In this document: positions 7,848 to 14,546 of the stretch, piece after piece
How the letters are laid out: each line of letters begins with the position of its first letter
Numbering within the stretch: position 1 is the first letter of the stretch
DNA from: Dialister sp. UBA7295
GTDB lineage: Bacteria > Bacillota > Negativicutes > Veillonellales > Dialisteraceae
DNA length: 28,683 nucleotides
Reading direction: 5' to 3'
Assembly: GCA_002471975.1 (NCBI GenBank)
Contig: DKQZ01000073.1
Span: forward strand, 8,118-36,800
Position numbers and translations under genes: made by a program
The notes under the pieces: generated by a model
What the model saw: the letters and a program-made list of their open reading frames with translations, nothing else
Database searches by the model: none
What the model was told of the DNA's origin: nothing

Positions 7848-7936
7848 ATCAGCCGTCAGCCGTTGGTAGTTAGTCATCAGCCGTTAGCCAGCAGATTCAG
7901 GAAATACTAACTGCTAACTGCTAGCGGCTAACTGCT
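7848..7936. repeat. Inverted heptad array H4 between divergent genes
   Basis: The left half (TCAGCCG, TCAGCCG, TTGGTAG, TTAGTCA, TCAGCCG, TTAGCCA) reads on the plus strand. After a short spacer (ATTCAGGAAAT), the right half (CTAACTG, CTAACTG, CTAGCGG, CTAACTG) is the same family reversed. The two halves can pair into a cruciform or long hairpin. Unlike the other arrays it lies between two divergently transcribed genes, upstream of both. Confidence 0.75.
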
Positions 7937-7967
7937 CAGTAATAATCGTCCTTATTTTACCATACCA

Positions 7968-7997
7968 TTCTTAAAAGCAGATGAAATATGGTATAAT
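7968..7997 (+). promoter_or_regulatory. Probable promoter of the flavin-reductase-like gene
   Basis: TTCTTA (7968-7973), 18 bp, then a perfect TATAAT (7992-7997) preceded by TGG, an extended -10. The start codon lies 33 bp downstream. Confidence 0.6.
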
Positions 7998-8029
7998 TTC
8001 CTTAGATTAATAAAGAGAGGAGACTTACC

Positions 8030-8545
8030 ATGTCTTTTAAAGAAATTCCGGTTGCCGAATGCGGCATCAATCCGTTTACCGATCTCACGAAGTACTGCCT
8101 CGTTACCGCAGGAAATCAGGAAAAGTGCAACCCCATGCTCGTTACCTGGGGCGGTTTCGGCATTATGTGGAGAAAGCCGGTGGCCACGGTCTATATCCGC
8201 CAGACCCGCTATACGAAGACCATTCTGGACTCCCAGGATTATTTCACCCTTTCTTTCCTGCCCGAATCCTATAAGAAACAGGAAAGCTACATGGGTTCCC
8301 ATTCCGGCAGGGACGGGGATAAATTCGAAGGCAGCGGACTTCATCCTGAATTCATCGATGAAACGGCAGCAGGGGTATCCGAAGCAGACCTCATTTTCGT
8401 GTGCAGAAAGATTTATACCCATGAAATGAAGGAAGAATTCTATACGAACCATGAAGTCTATGAAACCTGGAATTCCGGCAATCATGCCAATAACAACCAC
8501 AGCATTTACATGGGCGAAATCGTGAAAGTGCTGAAGAAGGAGTAG
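8030..8545 (+). CDS. Flavin reductase-like (FMN-binding split-barrel) protein
   Basis: Small cytoplasmic flavoprotein of 171 residues. The pattern fits the flavin reductase-like split barrel: an N-terminal NPMLVTWGGFGIMWRKPVATVYIR strand region, where FMN is normally bound, then RYTKTILDSQDYFTLSF and SHSGRDGDKFEGSGL. Members reduce flavins or act as FMN-dependent oxidoreductases. The start is fixed by GAGAGGAG 8-10 bases upstream and by a good promoter. It is a single gene with its own terminator. The exact substrate and electron donor cannot be deduced. Confidence 0.85.
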   Translation: MSFKEIPVAECGINPFTDLTKYCLVTAGNQEKCNPMLVTWGGFGIMWRKPVATVYIRQTRYTKTILDSQDYFTLSFLPESYKKQESYMGSHSGRDGDKFEGSGLHPEFIDETAAGVSEADLIFVCRKIYTHEMKEEFYTNHEVYETWNSGNHANNNHSIYMGEIVKVLKKE

Positions 8546-8546
8546 T

Positions 8547-8587
8547 GAGCCATTAGCCGTTAGCCATTAGCTTTTAGTCTTTAGTAG
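8547..8587 (+). repeat. Heptad array H5 (TTAGCCG family)
   Basis: GAGCCAT, TAGCCGT, TAGCCAT and TAGCTTT, then TAGTCTT and TAGTAGA. The units begin immediately after the stop codon of the flavin-reductase-like gene and end just before its terminator, reading in the gene's direction. Confidence 0.8.
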
Positions 8588-8595
8588 AGAAATAG

Positions 8596-8635
8596 AAACC
8601 GGCAGAAATGAAATTTTCATTTCTACCGGTTTTTA
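8596..8635 (+). terminator. Intrinsic terminator of the flavin-reductase-like gene
   Basis: AAACCGGCAGAAATGAAA pairs with TTTCATTTCTACCGGTTT with a single mismatch near the middle of the stem, followed by further Ts. Confidence 0.85.
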
Positions 8636-8652
8636 TGTGTCCTAAGGAATAG

Positions 8653-8686
8653 TTCAAATCCACATTTGAAATTCAAATTTGAATTT
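8653..8686. promoter_or_regulatory. Operator-like cluster of four TTCAAAT half-sites
   Basis: TTCAAAT (8653-8659) and ATTTGAA (8664-8670) form one inverted pair. TTCAAAT (8672-8678) and ATTTGAA (8677-8683) form a second, inside a perfect 18-bp palindrome (8669-8686). Paired palindromic half-sites directly upstream of a TetR-type gene are what an autoregulatory operator looks like, but no binding partner is shown. A cruciform or hairpin role is also possible. Confidence 0.5.
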
Positions 8687-9252
8687 GTGACAGGACCACC
8701 GGCAGGGAAATCTGCAAAATGGCAGGGACGAATCCGGCTGCCGTGAATTACCATTTCGGAAGCCGGGATGGCCTCTATCAGGCCGTGCTGGAAAATGTGT
8801 TTACTCATATCCTGCCTTTATCAGAGCTGAAAGAGGTGGCTGATGCTTCCGGTACACCCCGGGAGAAATTGAAAAATCTGCTGAAAATTTATCTGAAAGA
8901 GGCGATCCTCTCCGATAGCTGGCAGATCCGCGTGGCCATCCGGGAACTGGTGCAGCCCACGCCTTTCTATATGGAATATACTTCGAAAATCATCGGAACC
9001 AGGCTGGGAGCGATTGCGAAAGTCCTGGGGGAGTATCTGCAGCTCCCGCCCGATGATGATCGGGTGGCAAGATGTTTCTTCACCGTCATGGCGCCCTTCT
9101 TTCTCCTTCTCCTTTCCGGGCAGCAGCAGACGGGATCCGTCCTGTATCGCCTGTCCGGCAGGGAAGAACAGAATCTGGAGGCCCAGATCAGGGTCAGTGA
9201 AAGTTTCATCTTCGGCGGCCTGGACAGGATTAAGGAGGAAATAAAGAAATAA
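8683..9252 (+). pseudogene. N-terminally truncated TetR-family regulator (CerR/YbiH-like)
   Basis: The reading frame enters directly at the helix-turn-helix (TTGREICKMAGTNPAAVNYH, then FGSRDGLY), the signature of TetR proteins whose C-terminal domain resembles CerR/YbiH. In intact relatives 25-35 residues (the first helix of the DNA-binding domain) precede this motif. Here an in-frame stop (TGA, 8680-8682) lies only 12 codons before the first ATG (8719), and no other frame supplies the missing helix. Starting at ATG 8719 would cut the recognition module itself and leave 177 residues. The C-terminal ligand/dimer domain (RVAIRELVQPTPFYMEY, FFTVMAPFFLLLL, FGGLDRIKEEI) is complete. A deletion fusing the operator region to codon 25-30 would explain this. 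The product may still dimerise but probably cannot bind DNA normally. Confidence 0.7.
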
Positions 9253-9260
9253 AAAATCGT

Positions 9261-9476
9261 GGGGCTGTACAATAATTACACCATGTAGAACCGCCGGAAG
9301 ATAAAGTTATCAGTTATCAGTTCATAGTTATCAGTGATGGAGGCCCGCAATAAATTGAATAGCGGGCCATTTTTATATTATTGTCATTGTATGTATAAAT
9401 TTTATATAAAAAGGCCGCCTCTTCTGTTTAAAGGCGGCCACCACAACTGAGAACTGATAACTAATAACTGATAACT
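9261..9476 (+). repeat. Interspersed ~200-bp element, copy B (most complete)
   Basis: It begins 8 bp after the TetR stop codon with the 20-mer shared by all copies. GTTATCA-type heptads follow (about 9306-9334). The hairpin GGCCCGC (9342-9348)/GCGGGCC (9362-9368) plus ATTTTTAT would terminate plus-strand transcripts. The hairpin GGCCGCC (9413-9419)/GGCGGCC (9433-9439), with a T-run on the minus strand, would terminate minus-strand transcripts. Inverted heptads (AACTGAG, AACTGAT, AACTAAT, AACTGAT) close the element. It could end the TetR message in one direction and the ornithine decarboxylase 1 message in the other. No coding capacity. Confidence 0.8.
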
Positions 9477-9503
9477 ATATTTCCAAATGTTGTTAAAGAC
9501 AGT

Positions 9504-9525
9504 ATTTCTATTTTTGTATACCCTC
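9504..9525 (-). repeat. 22-bp motif shared with 16178-16199
   Basis: On the minus strand it reads GAGGGTATACAAAAATAGAA then AT. The same 22 bases, with one change (GTGTAC for GTATAC), occur at 16178-16199 on the plus strand. It contains the GTATAC palindrome. Its role is unknown. Confidence 0.5.
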
Positions 9526-9552
9526 ACGATTTTTATTTCTGAAAACGGGACG

Positions 9553-9604
9553 TCCAACAACTGACGGCTGAAAGCTAACGGCTAACGACTAACGGCTGAC
9601 AACT
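9553..9604 (-). repeat. Heptad array H6 (TTAGCCG family)
   Basis: Read on the minus strand it starts within a few bases of the ornithine decarboxylase 1 stop codon: GTCAGCC, GTTAGTC, GTTAGCC, GTTAGCT, TTCAGCC, GTCAGTT. It has the same orientation relative to its gene as H1, H3, H5 and H7. Confidence 0.8.
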
Positions 9605-9606
9605 CA

Positions 9607-11769
9607 TCACTCCTTCAGCACATACCCGTAAGCATGTTTCTTGCCGTCCGGGCCTTCCTGTACATAGACTCCCTGGATTTCGGGAGCAAAGCCGGGGAGG
9701 GCATTGATGCCTTCCACCAGGTCCAGGAAGTAGGCGATGGCTGTTTTCGACCATTTTTCACCGGGATAGACGCAGAGGACTCCGGGCGGATAGGGAAGGG
9801 CTCCTTCCAGGGCAATCCTTCCTTCTGCTTTTTCCAGATCCACCAGTTCCCCGTGGCCCCGCATGAATTCATACTGGGCCTCCTGGGGATTCATGGCATA
9901 TTCGGGGAAATAGTCTTTCAGGAAGAGCTTTTTCTGCAGGGTGGAGACTTCCCGGTCCTTATAGAAATCATGCATTTCCTGACAGAGCTGACGGATGGTG
10001 TATCCCCTGTATTTCTCCTCATAGGCTTTATAAATGGAGGGGAGTACGTCCGCCATGGGGGCATTTTCATCGATGAGCTGTTCGAAACGGATGAGTTTTG
10101 CCACCAGGTCATTCATTTTCGTGGTGCTTTCGGCGGGGGTCATGAGGAAGAGGATATCGTTCAGGTCGTTTTTCTCCGGAATGATTCCGTTTTCACGAAG
10201 GTAATTGGCCAGGATATTTCCCGGAATGCCGAATTCCTCATAGCAGTCTTTTTCCGCATCGATTCCGTCGGTGACGAGGAGCAGTTTCATGGGATCGATA
10301 AAGTACTGGCCTTTGCCATAGCCTTTGAAGCCATGCCATTTCGCAGCGGGATCAAAAGCCCAGTAATTCATGTCGGAAGCCATTTTTTCCGTATCCCCTT
10401 CTTCCCATTTCTTTCCGTACACTGTGGGAGGAACGAGAGGATAAATGTAATGGCAGTTCCGAAGAATCTGTTTTCTCGTTTCAATGACAAGTTTCACCGC
10501 ATCCCGCCAGAGCTTTCTTCCCGCTTCCCCTTCCTGCATTCTGGCGTTCACGTCAAGGGCGGCAAAGAGCTGGTAAAGGGGAGAAGTGGAAGCATGCATC
10601 ATGAAAGCATTATTGAACTGTTTATGGGACACATATCTGGCCTGACCTTTGATATGGGCATCTTTCTTATGAATCTGGGAAGTCTGGGAGAACCCGGCCT
10701 GCTGCTTGTGGACGGACTGGGTGACGAAAATTCCCGGATCCTCCGGTCCCAGGTCAAGGAGAAGGGGAGAGCAGTCCTTCATCATGGGAATGAACTGTTC
10801 ATAACCCACCCAGGCAGAGTCAAAGAAAATGTAATCACAGAGATGGCCGATCCGGTCTACCACCTGACGGGCATTATAGATACAGCCGTCATAGGTGCCC
10901 AGCTGGATGACTGCCAGGCGGATGGGACGCTTTGCCTTTGCCTTTTCCGGATCTTTTTCGGCAATCAGTTTTCGGATGTACTCTTCATTAAAGCAGTGAT
11001 CCAGGATACCGCCGATGGAGCCAAAGGTATTTCTGGCCGTTTCCAGATAGACCGGAGTCGCTCCGGCCATGACAAGGGCGCCATGGGCGATGGATTTATG
11101 ATTGTTCCTGTCGAAAAGGACGATATCTCCCGGAGTCAGGACCGCATTCAGCACCACTTTGTTGGAAGTGGAAGTGCCGTTTAATACGAAGTAGGTTTTA
11201 TCGGCATTATAGACCCGGGCCGCATGTTTCTGGGCAAGGAGGGCGGGGCCTTCATGGATGAGGAGATCTCCCATGGACACATCGGCATTGCAGAGATCGG
11301 CACGGAAAGTGTTTTCCCCAAAGAAATCATAAAAGGCGCGGCCGGCAGGATGTTTCCGGAAATAGGCGCCTCCCTGATGGCCAGGGCAGTCAAATTGGGC
11401 ATAGCCGTTTTCCACGTATTTCTTCAAATCCTTGAAGAATGGCGGGAGCAGGGCATCTTCATAACGGGCGGCAGCGCTTTCGGCCTGCCTTTTGTAGAAT
11501 TCCCGGTCCGTGCCGTTCATGTCAAAGACACGATAGACTTTCTTTATGACTTCATCGGAGACCGGTTCCGGTTTCGTACGGATGAGAAGGACCGGGATTT
11601 TGAATGAAGAAATCGCTTCCTTTTCAAGGATTTCCGTATCCGTATCGGTAATGATGATGGCAGCCACGTCGGTGAAGTCCGTATCATTCACCCGGACCGA
11701 TTCCCGCCCGGGAAGGGCGCCGAAAAGTTCAAAGCCATGATCGGAGTAGGCAATTTTAAGCTGGTTCAT
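9607..11769 (-). CDS. Ornithine decarboxylase 1 (Orn/Lys/Arg decarboxylase, PLP fold type I)
   Basis: Decarboxylates L-ornithine to putrescine and CO2 in the cytoplasm. Depending on an antiporter it serves polyamine synthesis or acid resistance. The 720-residue length equals that of the large bacterial ornithine decarboxylases. The N-terminal wing (about 1-105) is followed by the PLP domain. The Schiff-base lysine sits in SVHKQQAG at position 355, as in classical ODCs, and the following FSQTSQIHKKD is the ODC rather than the lysine or arginine decarboxylase version (those have STHKLL). NGTSTSNK (198-204), DRNNHKS and the DSAWVGYE loop (317-324) complete the cofactor site. AAAGGAGGT precedes the ATG. 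No antiporter (PotE-like) is adjacent. The 3' side carries heptad array H6 and the minus-strand hairpin of repeat copy B. A paralogue lies at 19488-21644. Confidence 0.93.
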   Translation of the reverse strand: MNQLKIAYSDHGFELFGALPGRESVRVNDTDFTDVAAIIITDTDTEILEKEAISSFKIPVLLIRTKPEPVSDEVIKKVYRVFDMNGTDREFYKRQAESAAARYEDALLPPFFKDLKKYVENGYAQFDCPGHQGGAYFRKHPAGRAFYDFFGENTFRADLCNADVSMGDLLIHEGPALLAQKHAARVYNADKTYFVLNGTSTSNKVVLNAVLTPGDIVLFDRNNHKSIAHGALVMAGATPVYLETARNTFGSIGGILDHCFNEEYIRKLIAEKDPEKAKAKRPIRLAVIQLGTYDGCIYNARQVVDRIGHLCDYIFFDSAWVGYEQFIPMMKDCSPLLLDLGPEDPGIFVTQSVHKQQAGFSQTSQIHKKDAHIKGQARYVSHKQFNNAFMMHASTSPLYQLFAALDVNARMQEGEAGRKLWRDAVKLVIETRKQILRNCHYIYPLVPPTVYGKKWEEGDTEKMASDMNYWAFDPAAKWHGFKGYGKGQYFIDPMKLLLVTDGIDAEKDCYEEFGIPGNILANYLRENGIIPEKNDLNDILFLMTPAESTTKMNDLVAKLIRFEQLIDENAPMADVLPSIYKAYEEKYRGYTIRQLCQEMHDFYKDREVSTLQKKLFLKDYFPEYAMNPQEAQYEFMRGHGELVDLEKAEGRIALEGALPYPPGVLCVYPGEKWSKTAIAYFLDLVEGINALPGFAPEIQGVYVQEGPDGKKHAYGYVLKE

Positions 11770-12211
11770 AATACCTCCTTTATATGTAAAGAGATACCTC
11801 GTCAGGGTTCCATTCCATGCCTATATTTTATAGAAAATGAAGGGAAACGGAAATAGCCAATTTGAAGAATTTACAGAAAATTTTTATTTTTTCCCGGCTC
11901 TTCCGATTCCGAAAAAAGAAAAAGGAAGCTGGTCGTGGCAGAATGATTCCGGCGGGCCTTTCGTCCCCAACGGCGCCTCCCGGGAAGGCGTTTTAATTTT
12001 TGTATGAAAAGGGAAGAGAATCTCATTTAAAATTATTCTTAATTTGCATAATATACACAAGTAAGAGAGCGGGGCAGAGAAAAAATTTCATACCTGACTG
12101 TGGATAACTATGCAGAATTTCCTATTATTTCCTGTAAAATCCACGTCAAATCACCATTCTGATTATTTAGCATCATAAAGAAAGATTTTGAGTTAAAACG
12201 AATTGGAATAT
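11770..12211. other. Non-coding gap with a possible structured RNA
   Basis: About 440 bp without a credible gene. At 11930-12000 a GC-rich island inside AT-rich DNA can form CGCCT/AGGCG (11974-11990) followed by TTTTAATTTTT, terminator-like on the plus strand. It is preceded by GGAA/TTCC and other short complementary pieces. TGTGGATAAC at 12099-12108 matches a DnaA box, but it is single. No clear promoter for the decarboxylase was found here. Confidence 0.3.
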
Positions 12212-12240
12212 TTGCCTTTTCTTTTGGCCTGCGGTATACT
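12212..12240 (+). promoter_or_regulatory. Promoter of the 93-residue small protein gene
   Basis: TTGCCT (12212-12217), exactly 17 bp, then TATACT (12235-12240). The start codon is about 85 bp downstream. Confidence 0.6.
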
Positions 12241-12326
12241 ATATACAGCTATTGAAATTGCTGATAAAAATATGGATAAAATTTTTATAACACCAGGTAT
12301 GAATACACTGGAAAGGAGGGAGACAA

Positions 12327-12608
12327 ATGGAAATCGAAGAAATCATGGACCTTGAAATGTACGGCAGCATGTACCTGCTCTTTGCCATGGCCTATTTCTA
12401 TCAGGAAGGAGCGAACCTTCTCGTGCCGGCTAGAGTGAACATGAATTTCAAGCGCGTTCTTTCCGCCTTTGCCTCCTTCTTCAAAGGTTTCATCGGGGCA
12501 GGGGGATGGGATCTTTTCGCCCTGAAGCCATTCGGGCGGAAAGTGACCGATGTAAAACTGAACGACGGGGTATCTTTCACGGGATACCAGGTTTTCTCCA
12601 TGGCCTGA
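12327..12608 (+). CDS. Small protein of unknown function (93 residues)
   Basis: I do not recognise this family. Evidence that it is real: a well-spaced promoter, a strong GGAAAGGAGGGAG site just upstream of ATG 12327, and codon choice like the neighbours. The N-terminus is acidic (MEIEEIMDLEMYG), followed by an aromatic and hydrophobic segment (SMYLLFAMAYFY, residues 14-25). A second stretch (FKRVLSAFASFFKGFIGAGGW, about 41-61) is amphipathic. No signal peptide or cysteines are visible. It lies 148 bp before the MATE exporter gene in the same direction, with a hairpin-rich segment and a terminator between, so it could be a small independent gene or a leader cistron. Confidence 0.65.
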   Translation: MEIEEIMDLEMYGSMYLLFAMAYFYQEGANLLVPARVNMNFKRVLSAFASFFKGFIGAGGWDLFALKPFGRKVTDVKLNDGVSFTGYQVFSMA

Positions 12609-12610
12609 AT

Positions 12611-12730
12611 GCGTGGGGGAAACCCCATGCGGCAATAGAGCCTGATGACAGGGGCACTTTGATTTTGAGTGCGCCCCGGGGACTCTTCACATCTACAGAA
12701 TCTACTGATGACGCCGCTGGCGTCTTTTTT
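12611..12730 (+). promoter_or_regulatory. Hairpin-rich leader/attenuator before the MATE exporter
   Basis: Immediately after the small gene, GCGTGGGG-GAAA-CCCCATGC (12611-12630) forms an 8-bp stem capped by a GNRA tetraloop. Further on GGGGCACT can pair with AGTGCGCCCC. The segment ends with an intrinsic terminator GACGCC-GCT-GGCGTC-TTTTTT (12710-12730), 27 bp before the MATE start codon. It either ends the small gene's transcript or works as a conditional terminator for the exporter. CTGATGAC occurs twice (12643 and 12703 regions). I cannot match it to a named riboswitch. Confidence 0.4.
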
Positions 12731-12756
12731 GATGGAATCCTGGAGATGTATTTCAA

Positions 12757-14388
12757 ATGTTTTTCGTGAAAAAAGATATTCATAAGTTACTTTCTGTGAT
12801 GATACCGATCCTGATTGCCCAGGTATCGACGGCAGGAGTGACCTTTATCAATACGACCATGGCCGGTCATGCAGGAGCTGATGACCTGGCAGGAGTATCG
12901 GTGGGAGCCGGACTTTTCTATCCGCTGCTGGCCTCCTTCATCGGTCTCCTCATGGCAGGGACTCCCCTCATGGCAAACCTTCTGGGGAAGAAAGATAAAA
13001 AGTCCCTTCCCTATATCGTAAGGACCGGCATAATCATCGGCCTTGCCGTATGGACTCTCTTTGCTTTCGGCTATGTTCTTGGCATCGATGCCCTCATGAA
13101 TTCCCTGGCCCTGGAGCCCCAGGTGGAACACATTGCCCGTTACTACCTGATGACCATGGTGGGTGTGGTCCTTTTCGTATCCCTCATCATACCGCTCCGC
13201 TGCCTCACCGATACGGCCGGCTCCACTTCTATTTCCATGAAGCTTTTCATGGCAGCCCCTTTCGTAAACGGACTTTTCAACTATATCTTCATTTATGGCC
13301 ATTTCGGAGTACCGAAACTTGGCGGAATCGGCGCCGGCATTGCCACCATGCTGACTTATGCCGTACTTTTCGGACTTTTCCTTACGGTGGTCCTGAAATC
13401 GAAGGACCTTTTGGGAAATCAGATTTTTGCCTCTTCGAAAATCCGTCTCTCCGACGTGAAGGAATACCTGGTGGTCGGCGTTCCGAGCGGTCTTTCCATT
13501 TTCATGGAAATGAGCCTTTTCTCCCTCATTATCGTATTCCTGGCCCGCTATGGCACCGATGCCCTGGCGGCTTACCAGATTGCGGATAACTTTGCTTCCC
13601 TCGTCTACATGCTTCCTGTTTCCTGCTCCATGGCGCTTACCATCCTGATTGCCACCGAAGTAGGTGCTGGAAATATGGAAATGGCGTACCGCTATAAAAG
13701 AGCCGGTTTCATCGTTGCCCTTTCAGGTGCGGCACTCACTGCCTCCTTTACCGTAATTTTCCGGAATCATATCGGTTCCGTTTATACCGATGATGCAGCA
13801 GTAGCCCTCATTGCGGGACAATTCCTGATTTACAGTGCGGGCTGGCAGCTCTTCGATGCTGTTTCCACTCCGATCCAGGGGATTCTCCGGGGTCTCAAAG
13901 ATACCCGGGTATCCTTCGTGCTGATGGTCCTCGCTTACTGGGGCGGATGCTTCCCCATGAGCCTCTTTCTGGATGCTCATACCTCTCTGGGCGCCGATTC
14001 ATTCTGGCTGGGTCTTGACTTTGGTGTTTTCTGCTCCGCCGCCCTCATGGTGATCCGTCTCCTCTGGGTGGAAAGAGAACTCTCCGGAAAGCCCATCCTC
14101 ACCTGGAACCGGGTCCTTGCCTTCATCTCCGGCCGGCAGCCCATGCCCGCCGAATCTCCGATCGTTTCCTCTCCTGTGGTCATGCAGCAGAATATCAGGA
14201 AAGCAGAAGAACTTGTGGCCCTTCTTACTGAAATGGAAGAAAAGCTTTCTGTCCTTATGCAAACCATGAAAGAAGCGGAAGTGGATATTTTCACCGAAAC
14301 ACGCCGGGTGCTCCCCATCCGTATGGCCCTCCTCACGGATATGCACCTGTCCATCATAGGCCATGCCACCAGGGCCTATGTGCCATAG
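12757..14388 (+). CDS. MATE family efflux transporter with C-terminal cytoplasmic tail
   Basis: Inner-membrane multidrug/toxin or flavin-type exporter, probably driven by Na+ or H+. About twelve hydrophobic segments span residues 10-437 in two matching halves. The opening, LLSVMIPILIAQVSTAGVTF followed by INTTMAGHAGADDLAGVSVG, is the typical MATE start; STPIQGILRGLKDTR (about 370-384) is the second-half counterpart of the first-half loop near TDTAGSTS. Family members are usually about 440-470 residues. This one has 543, with an extra tail from about 440 containing a heptad-like segment (IRKAEELVALLTEMEEKLSV). The start is ATG 12757, with GGAG 11 bases upstream, a weak fit. It probably ends at the terminator at 14403. 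A terminator-like leader lies directly upstream. Confidence 0.92.
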   Translation: MFFVKKDIHKLLSVMIPILIAQVSTAGVTFINTTMAGHAGADDLAGVSVGAGLFYPLLASFIGLLMAGTPLMANLLGKKDKKSLPYIVRTGIIIGLAVWTLFAFGYVLGIDALMNSLALEPQVEHIARYYLMTMVGVVLFVSLIIPLRCLTDTAGSTSISMKLFMAAPFVNGLFNYIFIYGHFGVPKLGGIGAGIATMLTYAVLFGLFLTVVLKSKDLLGNQIFASSKIRLSDVKEYLVVGVPSGLSIFMEMSLFSLIIVFLARYGTDALAAYQIADNFASLVYMLPVSCSMALTILIATEVGAGNMEMAYRYKRAGFIVALSGAALTASFTVIFRNHIGSVYTDDAAVALIAGQFLIYSAGWQLFDAVSTPIQGILRGLKDTRVSFVLMVLAYWGGCFPMSLFLDAHTSLGADSFWLGLDFGVFCSAALMVIRLLWVERELSGKPILTWNRVLAFISGRQPMPAESPIVSSPVVMQQNIRKAEELVALLTEMEEKLSVLMQTMKEAEVDIFTETRRVLPIRMALLTDMHLSIIGHATRAYVP

Positions 14389-14402
14389 GGTCCTTGGGAA
14401 AT

Positions 14403-14437
14403 AAAAGTGAAACGGGAATTTCCTGTTTCACTTTTTT
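14403..14437 (+). terminator. Intrinsic terminator of the MATE exporter gene
   Basis: GTGAAACGGGAA pairs with TTTCCTGTTTCAC, followed by TTTTTT. Because the left flank is AAAA it could also act weakly in reverse. Confidence 0.85.
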
Positions 14438-14482
14438 ATTGTATGAAATCAAAATCATACAACTCCTATTTTAATGAACAAC

Positions 14483-14511
14483 TTGTATTGTAATTAAAAA
14501 GGGAGTATAAT
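14483..14511 (+). promoter_or_regulatory. Promoter of the ABC binding protein/permease genes
   Basis: TTGTAT (14483-14488), 17 bp, then perfect TATAAT (14506-14511). It lies 35 bp upstream of the start codon. Confidence 0.7.
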
Positions 14512-14546
14512 GGTTGAAAATAAAAATCACAAAGGAGGAATGAACT

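Noticed and set aside
12099..12108. Replication origin signal (DnaA-box match TGTGGATAAC)
   Set aside because: Only one box, with no dnaA/dnaN neighbours and no box cluster. One 9-mer match is expected by chance in a genome.
12611..12730. Fluoride riboswitch upstream of the MATE gene
   Set aside because: CTGATGAC recalls part of the crcB motif, but the required 5' segment and its pairing to the 3' side are missing.
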